Assembly: GCF_008831285.2 (NCBI RefSeq)
Contig: NC_045149.1
Coordinates: 21,892,535 to 21,956,534 of the forward strand
Reading direction: 5' to 3'
DNA: 64,000 nt
DNA from: Nymphaea colorata
Lineage: Eukaryota; Streptophyta; Magnoliopsida; Nymphaeales; Nymphaeaceae
A program made the position numbers and the translations under genes. Below, one piece after another: positions 33,436-44,365 of this stretch. The notes beneath the pieces are model-generated. The model was given only the letters and a program-made list of their open reading frames with translations. It searched no databases and was not told the DNA's origin. Every line of letters begins with the position of its first letter. Positions within the stretch are counted from its first letter, which is position 1.

Positions 33436-34143
33436 GCGGAAGAAATAGTGGGGAGGCAGAAGTTTGATGCTTTAATTTTAAATTTTAAGGGGCATTAATA
33501 TGTGAAAAAAAAGCAAAAAAAAAACTTGAAAACAACCAATGAAATTTTTATATATAAATAAAGTAAATTTCAGGAGCCGACGTGCTCAATTCTGCGCAAC
33601 TGGATGGGTACCTGAGCCTGTTGCACAGACTTACTTGTCGCCGTCTGCCGGCTCTACCCTTCTCCCACAGCCTGCAAAGCCGTCGCGGTCGTAGTCTCTG
33701 CCCTATTCCCGCAGGCCCTCACCGTTGCCATCGCCGCACCTCCTAGCTTCCGCCCTGCCTCGCATCGCCGGTTCCATGCGTGCTTCTGGGCCGGCGCATC
33801 GCCATCACACCTCCTGGTTCCCGTGCCTGCCCTTGCTGTTGCAGCTCTCCGCTCCTCTTCAGCCCGCAGGCCTTCACCGCGGCTGTTGCCCAGCTGAGTC
33901 CCTACCCTGCCTTTCTAATGTCGACTTGTATATGATGGGCCCGATCTGACCCAGCCAAATTAAAGTGCCTATTTGGCTGCGGCCAGCCAATTATATAGAT
34001 ATATGTTCTTGCTTCCTATATATTCGTAGCGTGCAAGATTCTGTAAAATATGCACTATTGCAGCTTCAAAGTGTGGGTAATTAGTTTCTACATATATTTG
34101 TAGAGTGTGGGATCATGAGTTTCAAGACCTTCAAAGTCCTTTT
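33436..34143. other. Spacer with a GC-rich patch
   Basis: The part at about 33590-33950 is clearly GC-richer than its surroundings and full of CTGCC/GCCG motifs. A 74-codon open frame there shows no domain. From about 33955 the lectin-unit 3' UTR-like sequence resumes (TAAAGTGCC...GGCTGCGGCCAGCCAA). The patch may be an insertion, but I could not find its ends. Confidence 0.4.
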
Positions 34144-34366
34144 TGTTGGGAGATTTGTGGAAGAAGATTGTCATTGCCAAGATCAAAAAGAAATCAGCAA
34201 AATCCTGGTGTTACGATAAGATTGTCCCCTTCTCCCTTAGAATGTAACAGAGCAGAAAAATAAGAAAAATCTTTCTTCTTCCTCCGTGGATGTAGACCTC
34301 TCGTCGAACCACGTTAAATTTGTGTGTTTTGTCTATGCATTGCTGTCTCTCCCATGGTTTTCATCA
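34144..34366 (+). repeat. 5' LTR of element B (promoter-deleted)
   Basis: 223 bp. It matches the 3' LTR but lacks about 80 bp between GATAAGATTGT and CCTTAGAATGTAAC. The missing part contains ATGTATAAAACCCC, the probable LTR TATA box. Confidence 0.9.
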
Positions 34367-34378
34367 TGGTATCAGAGC
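34367..34378 (+). promoter_or_regulatory. Primer-binding site of element B
   Basis: TGGTATCAGAGC directly after the LTR, complementary to initiator-methionine tRNA. Confidence 0.9.
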
Positions 34379-34454
34379 AGGTTATGTGAGACTGCTGTGA
34401 TTCTCGTCTGGATTTCTTTGAACATTGGCTGTCTCTGAAAGCTGCTGCCAGATT

Positions 34455-34794
34455 CATCCATTCAGCCTCTGCAACATCGTCTTCATCATCGTTCGCTTAG
34501 GCCTTCCTCTTAGCTGCTTTCGCTACATAGGTGCCTTGTCAGATTCAGACATCGTCTTCCTCTTATCACCAGCAGCCCTTCCCACCGTGGCGACGGACTT
34601 GCTGTTCGTCTTCCTGAACTCTTCCATAAAAACGAAGAAGGTGCTAGGCGGCCGCTTCAGATTGTTAGGGCCCCTCCCTTTCTTAGCAGCACTCTTCCCA
34701 ACTCGGTCGCTCCTAGAGGCCTTCCTCTTCGTTCCCAGCTTGTTATCGTTTTTTTTTTTTGCCGTTTTTTGGCCTTTGCCTTCCCTCCTTTCAT
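34455..34794 (-). pseudogene. Captured HMGB (high mobility group box) fragment
   Basis: Read on the minus strand, inside retrotransposon B. It starts with ATG at 34794 and MKGGKAKAKK, the usual opening of plant HMGB chromatin proteins. After a frame slip in the poly-A run near 34750 it continues KLGTKRKAS and then the HMG box, KRPPSTFFVFMEEFRKT. Next comes a gap of about seven residues, then KSVATVGRAAGDK and MSESDKAP. A second frame slip leads to YVAKAAKRKA and a stop. An acidic stretch NDDEDD near 34480, in another frame, resembles the acidic tail. The box Trp after GDK is replaced by Arg. No intron is visible, so I infer capture from a spliced transcript. Known HMGBs bind and bend DNA; this copy is broken and not functional. 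Confidence 0.8.
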
Positions 34795-34869
34795 CGGAAA
34801 TACCTAAAAACAAAGAGAAAGGGCGATAAAAGAAGGCTTCACTTGTGAGAAAGGCAGGCTGAACCACCC

Positions 34870-35520
34870 TCCGTCTGCAAGCTTCAAAACACAGGCGTTG
34901 TTTCTACCGACCTCCTCTCGTTGTGAAATTGGACGTGCAACATCGCCTGGAAGTCAGGCTTCCAACAGACCGGTGCTCGACCAGAACTGACGTCGGAGCT
35001 GGCCGAAATCGCATTTTTTTTTCGGCCGCTCGTTTTTTTCTGCGTCCCTGTTCCTGCTTCCCCTGTTCCTGCGTCTGAACAAGGAGTGTCGCTGGCACTT
35101 TATTCTTCGCAGCAGATTTCTTCACGACGGGATTCGTTGGTTGATTACATCTCCAAGCAGCAAATTTTTTCGGGTAACTCGTGTGCCTGTCATCTTTGCG
35201 AGTTTCTCCTAGAGCGCTGAGAAGAGACGGTTTCCATCGACCCTTGTTCGGCTGCCAAGACTCTGCTGTTTTCACCAATACCACCAGCCGTCGAGAAGGA
35301 GTCCAGATTGCCTAGTATCCGCTCCTGCATCCTTAATAAAAAGATTTAAGGAGCTGTAAAGAGGAACCGCTGGATTTCTTAAGTTCCGGCTATTTTTCTC
35401 TGTGCCGTGTTGCCCAAGGTTGGTTCCTCTCTGAGAAATCTGGTTTCTCCTCCTAACGGCCATCATTTTCTGTCGTTCCTTTTTCTTTGAACTCTTAACA
35501 GCGAGTGATCAACAAAGACA
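34870..35520. other. Leader region of element B, unassigned
   Basis: This lies between the HMGB fragment and gag. A 126-codon minus-strand frame is basic and low in complexity, with no domain. It may be further captured DNA or simply the retrotransposon leader; the leader of element C shows no clear match. Confidence 0.4.
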
Positions 35521-38500
35521 ACAAACTATAAACTATAGACGCCTTACCGAGCAAAGCTGAAAATCACCAATACTCTCTTGGGTCCAACTTGAGCAAAGAG
35601 GTCGAATACATAAACGGGAAGATCTTAAATTTGATGATTGGCAATCTCAAAATTATATGGTAATGTCTTGGCTCATTAACTCTATGGAGTCTTCCATTTC
35701 AAATCTGTTTATGTATCAAGAAACTGCAAAGGAGATTTGGGATGAATTAAAACAACTCTTTTCTGAGCAAAACAATCTTGCACGGGTTTATCAAATTCAA
35801 GTCAAAATTGCCAATCTTGTGAAAGGAGACAAACCGCTGAATCTTTACATAGGAGAACTTAAAAAGCAGGTTTGATGAACTTCTACAATATAGGCCTGCT
35901 ACGATTGATCCAGATACCTACAAAATTCGATTTGAGAAAGACAAAATTTTTAAGCTGTTGGTAGGATTAGGAGCTGAATATGAAGGTATTAGAAGTCAAA
36001 TTCTTAACACCACTCCTCTTCCCAACTTAAACAACGTCTGTCAAATGATACAAAGGGAGGTTGCACGAAGACAAGTTATGAATTTCAATACCAAAACTGA
36101 AATTCTTGAAGAAAGTCATGAAAAAATGGCATGTGTTGCTCAAACCGAACTTGCCAAAGGAGATCAAAAACTTCCAAACATCAACAAGTCTCCAAACACC
36201 AATTATCAGAAAGGAAGAAAGAAATTTAAATGCACCCACTGCAAGCGATCTGGTCACACTCGTGAAAAGTGCTGGGAACTGGTTGGGAGACCCACAAGAG
36301 ACAAAGCGACGTCTTCCACCAACTCAGCCAACTTCGTCACCAAGGATGATCTTGAAAAATTCTTTCAAAAGTTCGCCAAGACCAATTTGATCTCATCTCA
36401 GCCCGTCAACAATTCTGAAGGTAACAACTTTGCTTTGATTGCTACATTCAATCATTCTACATGGGTTAGTGATACAAGGGCCACCGATCACATGCCTAGT
36501 GACTTAACCAATTTGATCAATCTTGACGAAACAAAAAAACGACCAGTTTTTACTGCTGATGGATCACCAATTATTGCTGAAGGATACGGTGAAACTAGAT
36601 TCTTTAAAAAGGGGCAAAAATCCCAAGTCTTATGTATTTCTAAACTTTCAGCAAATCTCATATCAATGAGCAAATTAACAAAGTCTCATAATTGTTTGGC
36701 TGTTTTTTCCTCAAAGGATGTAATATTTCAGGATCTTGTGACGAAACAGGAGATTGGTAGAGGGCATGAGCAGAATGGGTTGTACGTGATGGATAAAAAT
36801 AGTTGCAGCTTCATGGTGAATGATCAGCAAGATTGGAGTTTTCACTACTGGACTTGGCACGCCAGACTTGGTCATATCTCTGACCAAAATTTAACTTGTC
36901 TTATTCCTCATCTTATAGTTGGAAATAATTCGTGTGATGCTTGTGAATTTTCTAAATCCACAAGACTGCCGTTCCAATCCTCTGCTGAAAAATCTAAAGA
37001 AATTTTTGATTTTGTTCACTCAGATGTTTTGGGACCAGCCCCAGAAGTGTCATATTCTGCATTTAGGTACTATGTTTCCTTTATTGATGATAAGACTCGC
37101 ATGACTTAGCTGTTTTTTCTCAAGTATAAGAGTGAAGTTTTTAGTGCTTTCAAAGAGTTTTTCAAAATGGTACATACTCAATATGGAGTAAAAATTAAAA
37201 AACTTCGCTCTGATAATGGGGGTGAATACGTGAACGATGCTCTTGAAAACTTTCTGAAAGAGGAAGGAATACAACCTCAATACTCATGTGCAGGCACCCC
37301 ACAGCATAATGGAGTTGCCGAACGTAAAAATAGGCAACTACTGAATATTGTTCGATGTCTTATGATTCATATGCATGTTCCACTTCGTTTTTGGAATGAC
37401 GATGTTGCTACAGCTTGTTATATTGCCAACAGGGCACCTAGGTCTAGCATCAAAAATCAAGTTCCCATAGAACTTCTCCTTAATAAAAAAGTTTCTATAA
37501 AGCATCTTAAAGTTTTTGGATGCAAGTGTTATGCTCATATACAAGAAAAATTCAAGAACAAATTTGAAAAACGTGTTGTCAAATGCATCTTTCTTGGTTA
37601 CTCTAGTAGAAAGAAATGGTATAAGTGTTATGATCCAGTTACTAGAAAATTACTTATATCTCGTGATGTGAAGTTTTTTGAACAGGAGTACTTCTTTGAT
37701 GATCAAAGACAGGGGGAGACGAACAAGTACTTCTTTGATAATCAAAGACAGGGGGAGACGAACATCACTGATTCTATCCTTCAACCCGTATTGCCAGTGG
37801 TTGAACTTAGCAATGAAGTGTCTTACGCAAGACAACTCCGCTCTCAAAATGCCTCAAATGATGTATCCTTGCTTCCGCCTCAAAGAACTCAACAACCTGA
37901 TATCAACACCAATCCTCTCACCTCTCCCACTGAACCAAACTCCAATTTCAGCAATTCCAGCCAAACCTCTCAAGAAAATTCTAGTAGACGGTCCACTCGT
38001 CCTACTAGACCACCAACCAAATTTAGTGACTACTATACCTATCTTACAGCCAACAATAATTACTCCATTGATCAATACCTAACTTTTGAAAATCTGCCCA
38101 TTCACTATAAATCTTATATCCTAAATACATATTCTCAACATGAACCAAAAACTTATGAAGAGGCAAATACAGAACCAGAGTGGCGTAATGCAATGGAAGA
38201 AGAACTTGCGGCACTAACAAAAAGTCAGACATGGGATCTAGTTCCTTTACCCGATGGTAAGAAGCTGGTTGGATGCAAGTGGGTTTATCGAATAAAATAT
38301 AACAGCAATAGAAGTGTAGAGCGCTACAAAGCTCGTCTCGCCGCAAAAGGATTTACCCAAACCGAAGGTATTGTATAATGAAACCTTTGCGCCTGTTGCA
38401 AAGATGAGCTCTGTCCGAACTTTAATTTCTGTAGCAGCAAACAAAAGATGGCCTCTCACTCAATTAGATGTGAAGAATACTTTTCTTCATGGGAAACTCA

Positions 38501-39672
38501 ACGAAGAAGTCTATATGGAGGGTCCAAAAGGTATAAAAAATGAGCACAAGTATGTATGTAAGTTGAAAAAGGTGCTATACGGGTTAAAACAGTCACTACG
38601 AGCTTGGTTCTCTCGTCTTTGTGATGCTCTTATTAGACTGGGTTTCAAGAAAAGCAGTGCTGACCATACTATGTTTACATATTCAAAAGGTTCTAAAATT
38701 TGTATTCTCCTTGTCTATGTAGATGACATAATAACGACATGTGATGATATTGACTTTATGCCGCGCGTGAAAGACTACCACAATCAGCTGTTTGAAATCA
38801 AGGATTTGGGAATACTAAGATTTTTCTTAGGGATTGAAGTTGCTCATTCAAATAAAGGAGTTTTCCTTTGCCAAAGGAAATATACATTAGATCTATTGAA
38901 AGAAACCAGGTGCTTGGGTGCTAAACCTGCAGAGACTGCTCTTGAAGCGAATTGTAAATTAAAGAAGGATGAAGGTGAACCTGTCAAGAATGTTCAAAGC
39001 TTTCAGAAACTTGTTGGTAAGCTCATTTATTTGACTGTTACAAGACCAGACATATCTTATGTTGTAAGTCTTATTAGTCAGTTCATGCACTTTCCTAGAT
39101 CATCTCTTGTTGAAGCTGCTCACAGAATTTTGAGATATTTGAAAAGATGTCCTGGAAAAAGAATTTTAATGAAACATGATCTACCACTAGATGTCGTGGG
39201 TTATACTGATGCAGATTGGGCAGGAGATCCAAATGATAGAAGATCTACTTATGGTTTTTGCACCTTTATTGGAGGAAATCTCGTAACCTGGAGAAGCAAA
39301 AAACAATCTGTAGTTGCTCGATCAAGTGTTGAAGCAGAATATAGAGCAATGGCTGGATGCACATGCGAACTCGTATGGATTAAAGCTCTTCTGAAGGATA
39401 TGAATATTGATGTGCGAGAACCTATAAAGCTTATATGCGACAATATAGCTGCAATTTATATTGGGGCAAATCCGGTCTTCCATGAAAGAACCAAACACAT
39501 TGAGATTGATTGTCATTTCATTAGAGAAAAGATTCAAGATGGAACTATCGAGACATGTCATGTTAAAAGTGAAAATCAGTTGGCTGATATTTTCACAAAA
39601 AGTCTGGCACGTGAGAAACATCAAGGCATTGTAAACAAGTTGGGACAGATCAATATCTGTCCTCCAACTTGA
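35520..39672 (+). pseudogene. Broken Gag-Pol of element B
   Basis: The N-terminal Gag is damaged (LKITNTLLGSN, then frame loss). Readable Gag resumes at 35657, with a frameshift at about 35872. From 35958 come a zinc knuckle CTHCKRSGHTREKC and a protease motif changed to DTRATDHM. Then follow the pre-integrase HARLGH and integrase start HSDVLG, with a TAG replacing Trp at 37107. Integrase continues at 37167 with LRSDNGGEY and TPQHNGVAERKNR. A small deletion near 38375 shifts the frame at the beginning of RT. From 38371 RT (YVDDIITT) and RNase H (DADWAGDPNDRRST) are open to the TGA at 39670. A 39-bp local duplication lies at about 37690-37763. Confidence 0.92.
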
Positions 39673-39681
39673 GGGGGAGAT

Positions 39682-39983
39682 TGTTGCGAGATTTGTGGAA
39701 GAAGATTGTCATTGCCAAGATCAGAAAGAAATCAGCAAAATCCTGCTGTTACGATAAGATTGTGATTGAATTAAAAAGGGAAAGAGATCTCTTAATTCCT
39801 AGAAAGATGAGACAATGGCTCTCATTCCAAATGTATAAAACCCCTTTCTGCCTTAGAATGTAACAGAGCAGAAAAATAAAGAAAAAACTTTCTTCTTCCT
39901 CTATGGATGTCGACCTCTGGTCGAACCACGTTAAATTTGTGTGTTTTGTCTATGCATTGTTGTCTCTCCCATGGTTTTCATCA
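39682..39983 (+). repeat. 3' LTR of element B
   Basis: 302 bp, TGTTGCGAGATTTG to GGTTTTCATCA, with an ATGTATAAAACCCC TATA region. Confidence 0.9.
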
Positions 39984-40616
39984 CTTCCGAAGCAACCTTG
40001 AGAGGCCACCCACCTTTTATTAACCAAAAGTAACTATACAGAAAAAGAAGCTGCGCAAACTTTACAAGATGGTTAACATAGCTATAACATCAAAAGAGAG
40101 GTCAATACGGAGAAAAGCAAACTGGTTGCCCTTGTCCATAAAATTATATAGTTTTCTTCTTCTTTTTTAACTGAAGAAAATTTCACAATATGACAGGTAA
40201 GAACATGAGAATATGACATTCACAAATAGAAATCTGTGACTTTCTACCTTTTCCGTAAGTTGATCTGTTAGAGATGAACATTTTTTTTTAAACACAAAAT
40301 TTCGTCAAAGACGTTTCAACACCCATCCTTTCACTTGCTCTTCGAAAATTAATTAGTAACCACGCAGATGTGATCCACAAGGCTCTGGTCCTGCACAATG
40401 TCTGCGTTATATATAAATTTTAATCCGGAACTATATGCAATATGCGATATTCTGGGTTTAGAAGTACATTTCCAGGAAATATATACTAGATCCAATTAAC
40501 ATATGAAAATTTTAGTTTTAAAATGTGATGCGCAAGTCTGGCCTTGCAAAATTAAATTGCACAGGGCCCCTTAAGTTTATTTGGACAATGCAATAATAAT
40601 TATAGTCATAGCCACA

Positions 40617-40667
<51 letters not shown>

Positions 40668-41010
40668 GTGCCAATCATTGAAGCCACTGTATGTTTTTTT
40701 TTTCTTTTTCTTTTGTATGTATGTTGATCTCTCCTTAATGAGTTTTACCTTTTGATCAGCTAGCCTTTTCTCTTCAAACTATTCCTGGTTTCATTGTGTT
40801 TGTATTAAATATATGTGCAGATAAGTGACTATGCATGTGTGTTCTTTTTCATAATTGTAAGAAGTGAAATAAACTATGTCTATTCTGTACAAATTATTTT
40901 TTAGAAACATGCCAAAGTTCACGTTTATTAAAGGATTAACAAAGTATCGGTTCTGGTTTTTAAAGAGCAAGCTATCCATGGTTCAAAACCATGCACAGTT
41001 TAAGAGAGGC
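39984..41010. other. Intergenic DNA with unit flank copy and CT tract
   Basis: 40160-40600 is a diverged lectin-unit 3' flank block (CACAATATGACAGGTAAGAA, TTAATCCGGAACTATATGC). A (CT)n run follows at 40622-40667. The segment at 40750-40920 is shared with 42180-42360 and 61760-61930 (TTCCTGGTTTCATTGTGTTT). No gene is seen. Confidence 0.6.
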
Positions 41011-41364
41011 TGTTAAAGAATAAGATTTTTGGATCTTTCATCTGGATTCAAAATCCAGCGCGTTGAACAATGTCTCTCGACGTTCTATGTCTTTGTATTC
41101 TACATTCTTGTAAACTATGCTATGGTATTCTATGTCCTTGTGATATGTGATAAGTCTCCTAAGATTCTATAATTGAAGAGTCTCTTAGGATTATGCAATT
41201 GTAACTGATTGAGTGTATTATAAATATGGGCCATGTACACCATCTGGTCATGGCCTCTTCTCCTTAGCCTCTCCCTATCTCATTCTCTCTCTCTATCTTT
41301 CTGCATGAATACAAATTTTTAGTTATACATTATTGGTGTCAGATTTCTATCATGGTATCAGAGC
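41011..41364 (+). mobile_element. Solo LTR plus PBS remnant of a copia element
   Basis: A candidate LTR runs from TGTTAAAGAATAAG at 41011 to TTTCTATCA at 41352 and is followed at once by TGGTATCAGAGC (41353-41364). It contains GAGTGTATTATAAATATGGG as a likely TATA region. No Gag-Pol follows, so only the left end of an element survives. It differs from the LTRs of A, B, C and D. Confidence 0.7.
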
Positions 41365-43359
41365 AGCTAAAAGATAACAAAAATAAATTAGTGTGAAAGT
41401 AATAACATAAATATATATAAATAAGTAAATTTCTAACAAATAAAAATTAAAAAATAAAAAACGTGAAAAAATGAATAAGATGAAAACAATCAGTTGGACA
41501 TTCTGGCAATTTTTTAAGTGTTAAACTGCCAACTTATTTATTACTTTTTTCACTACTTTTTTAAAAAAAACACGTTTTTTGTTGCTTTGATTTCAGTATT
41601 ATCAATTAGCAACTTAATTTAACAAAGATCAAATGTTAGTCCACCATTACCCAAAAAAAAGAAAGAAAGAAAGAAAGAAAGATACACTTACCTTTTCACT
41701 CTCGTGGGAAAACAGAGCATAATGTGAACTTTCAGTGCTGATGCAAAACAAGAAAATGTCAGACATTAAAAACATTTACTGCTAGCATAGGGGTGCATCA
41801 CTATATACCTATAAAGCATATGTTGGAGAAACCTATCCTCAAGTCATCCCATTGCACGAAGCTGCATGTGTAAGACGTCTGGATTGATTGCCGAAGGAGT
41901 GGCTGGATTGATTGCCGAAGGAGTGGCATGAGCGATCTGGCAATATTGAGGAGTTGCCGACTTTTGCGCCAATACAAGCACGGCCTTTAATAACATAAGA
42001 CGACTTATCTGTTGCTACTTGTATTGTCGTTGGTGGCAATTTTCCCATATTTTTCCAGCCGACGAGTTTTTCTGCTGCTTTTTCGACGACCGGGCTGTTG
42101 ATCTTCCATTGGTGGCTTCCTTCATCCCCATACGGCATTGTAACCGGTGGCCTTCTGTGGCAATACTTCGGTTTTTTATCAGCTAGCCTTTTCTCTTCAT
42201 GCTATTCCTGGTTTCATTGTGTTTGTATTAAATATATATGCATGTATATGCAGACACGCGTCTATGAGTGTGTGTTACTTTCTTAATTGTAAGAAATGAA
42301 ATAAACATGCCCCTGCTATGTGTGTTCTGCACAGATTGTTTTGCAGAAACATGCCAAAGTTCAGTTGGTCCATCTATTGGACCTAAGAATTGTGGAAGTA
42401 CTTAGAAGAACCTGTCCCCTTTTTTAACCGGCAGGATATAAATAATGTGAATTTGGATAGTATCTTGGATTCTGGAGACAATCCTTCCCTATTAAGTACT
42501 AAATCTAATCAAGACATTTGATTTTTTCATTCATTTTACTGCCTCTGGTGTGCTGCAATCCATCCATTTTCCTGCTGATAGGGAACCAAAAGTCTGAATC
42601 TTAAAAGCTTGAAGTCTAAAGGATCTATGGTGCTGCAATCCATCCAGTCTTTTGAGCCCATCTACTCCGGCGAGAGCTAGCTGGATTTTTTTTTATTTAA
42701 ATAGAGGTATGTTAGCTATTACATATCCTTGTACACAATTTTTTTGTGCAGAAGAGTGTAAACGGAACCAGCTTCAACAAGTAGGGATGTCAATATATTC
42801 TAATTGAATCGGATTTCAGACCTAACCATCCCAACAAAATCAGACATGAAAAAAAAAAAAGTAATGTCCAATTAAGAAATCGAACTGGATTCGAATTTAA
42901 GAAATGAGTCGAGGACAGTAAATGCCCTCGTGAAGAGAGAGGAGATAATCTTGTCGCTTTGTAGAAGGAGCATCATGGCAACACTTCCCGGGAAGGTTCT
43001 CCGTGACTAACTCGCTCCACTCCAGGTAAGAAAGGAAAACAGCTGGAAGCTGAGTCCCAACGAGTAAAAAGTGTATGAAACTTTACTTTTATTGCCGAGC
43101 GATGGATAGGGTACTGATCAGACCCATGGTGTTCCATGATGGATCAAGAACAAAAGTGTGATGGGAGCACATTTGTTGGCACGGGACGTGAATGCATGTC
43201 TAACAACTATGTATCTTCCTTCTTCAGGATGTCAACTAGTTAATAAGATCATATTACTGCCCTCAAACGAGATCTATGTTTAGTCACATCTTGTTACAGA
43301 TGTTTACTTATGATTTTCAATTTACATCTGCTGGTTGTGTTCGAAAGGACAGATGAACA
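41365..43359. other. Intergenic DNA with block S copy
   Basis: It contains a (GAAA)n tract at 41652-41683. On the minus strand a coding-like stretch at 42138-41840 (KINSPVVEKAAEKLVGWKN) is related to 61300-60540. A duplicated 23-bp segment GGATTGATTGCCGAAGGAGTGGC lies at 41880-41926. Block S landmarks follow up to about 42700, then block Q-like sequence (GTATGTAATCTTG-free, TAGTCACATCTTGTTACAGATG at about 43280). No gene can be named. Confidence 0.45.
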
Positions 43360-43744
43360 TGTAAAGAGTCATCACCGACTCTTGAGATGAGTCGAGAAGA
43401 CTCAAGAGGCTTTGAGCCTCTCTTTTAAAGTCAGTGCTTGTGTTTAAGTCGGTGCCTGTGTAATGATTAAAGCAAAAACAAAAAAACAGAAAAAAAAACA
43501 AAATGTGTAGAAATTGGTGGAAGCATCATCCACCGACTTTTTCATCCCTATAAATAGGGATGATGGGCATGTGAGTTATGTGTGTGAAAAAGGAGTGTCT
43601 TGAGTGGCTTGTGTTGAGTGGGTGTGCTCACTTCGTGAGCTACTTGGGTGATACGGGTACAGCAAGATGTCCTCCTTTGTAAGTGGGTAGCTGATTACAT
43701 GAGCTAGGGAGTTATATCTAGGGTCCACATTCGTTTTTCCAACA
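43360..43744 (+). repeat. Truncated extra LTR at left end of element D
   Basis: 385 bp, TGTAAAGAGTCATCACC to TTTTTCCAACA. It lacks about 200 bp between CATGAGCTAG and GTTATATCTAGG that the other two LTRs have. It is followed by AG, a partial PBS TGGTATCAGA and TACCAAT before the next LTR. Confidence 0.88.
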
Positions 43745-43763
43745 AGTGGTATCAGATACCAAT

Positions 43764-44351
43764 TGTAAAGAGTCATCACCAACTCTTGAGATGAGTCGAG
43801 AAGACTCAAGAGGCTTTGAGCCTCTCTTTTAAAGTCGGTGCTTGTGTAATGATTAAATAAAAAATTTTAAAAAAAAATGTGTAGAAACCGGTGGAAGCAT
43901 CATCCACCGACTTCTTCATCCCTATAAATAGGGATGATGGGCATGTGAGTTATGTGTGTGAAAAAGAAGTGTTTTGAGTGGCTTGTGTTGACTGGGTGTG
44001 CTCACTTCGTGAGCTACTTGGGTGATACGGGTACAGCAAAGTGTCCTTTGTAAGTTGGGTAGCTCATTACATGAGCTAGTGACGTGAGTCTTTTTTTAAA
44101 CTCTTGGTGTTTATGTAATATTTTATTGTTAAAAATAGTTATTCATGGTTTAAGTGTTGATGCACATGTTACATCCTTGATTGGTTAAGTTGTGAGTTTT
44201 GTTAGCTTGGTTATTAAGATCCTATTACTTATACTTTGTCAAAGTTATTATTAAGAATCATTTTGGACGTCGAGACTCTGCTGGATTTTCTCTGCATAAA
44301 TTTGGGTTTGGATCTCAGTTATATCTAGGGCCCACATTCGTTTTTCCAACA
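43764..44351 (+). repeat. Full 5' LTR of element D
   Basis: 588 bp, TGTAAAGAGTCATCACC to TTTTTCCAACA. It contains CATCCCTATAAATAGGGATG at 43918-43937, a TATA box inside a perfect 8-bp inverted repeat, and several small hairpins near its start (GAGGCTTTGAGCCTC). Confidence 0.92.
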
Positions 44352-44353
44352 AG

Positions 44354-44365
44354 TGGTATCAGAGC
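44354..44365 (+). promoter_or_regulatory. Primer-binding site of element D
   Basis: TGGTATCAGAGC, two bases after the 5' LTR. Confidence 0.88.

Larger units (their letters stand above)
34144..39983 (+). mobile_element. Ty1/copia LTR retrotransposon B with captured gene piece
   Basis: A 5840-bp element with LTRs at both ends, PBS TGGTATCAGAGC at 34367, purine tract GAGGGGGAGAT before the 3' LTR, and Gag-Pol in copia order. It is related to elements A and C in protein. It entered lectin 3'-flank sequence. The bases next to it are CTTTT on the left and CTTCC on the right, so no clean target duplication remains. The leader between PBS and gag is unusually long (about 1.1 kb) and holds an antisense HMGB fragment. 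Stops and frameshifts make it non-autonomous. Confidence 0.93.

Noticed and set aside
34455-34794. HMGB sequence as a working host gene
   Set aside because: Two frame slips, a deletion in the HMG box, loss of a conserved Trp, and a position inside a retrotransposon leader show it is a broken captured copy.
34904-35284. Basic 126-codon minus-strand frame in element B
   Set aside because: Lys/Arg/Gln-rich low complexity without motifs; composition alone can explain it.
39984-39988. Target duplication of element B
   Set aside because: The left flank is CTTTT and the right flank CTTCC. Only three of five bases agree, so I do not claim a duplication.
43360-43744. First LTR of D as an independent solo LTR insertion
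   Set aside because: It is followed by PBS sequence and directly abuts the full LTR with no target duplication between, which fits a rearranged element end better than a separate insertion.
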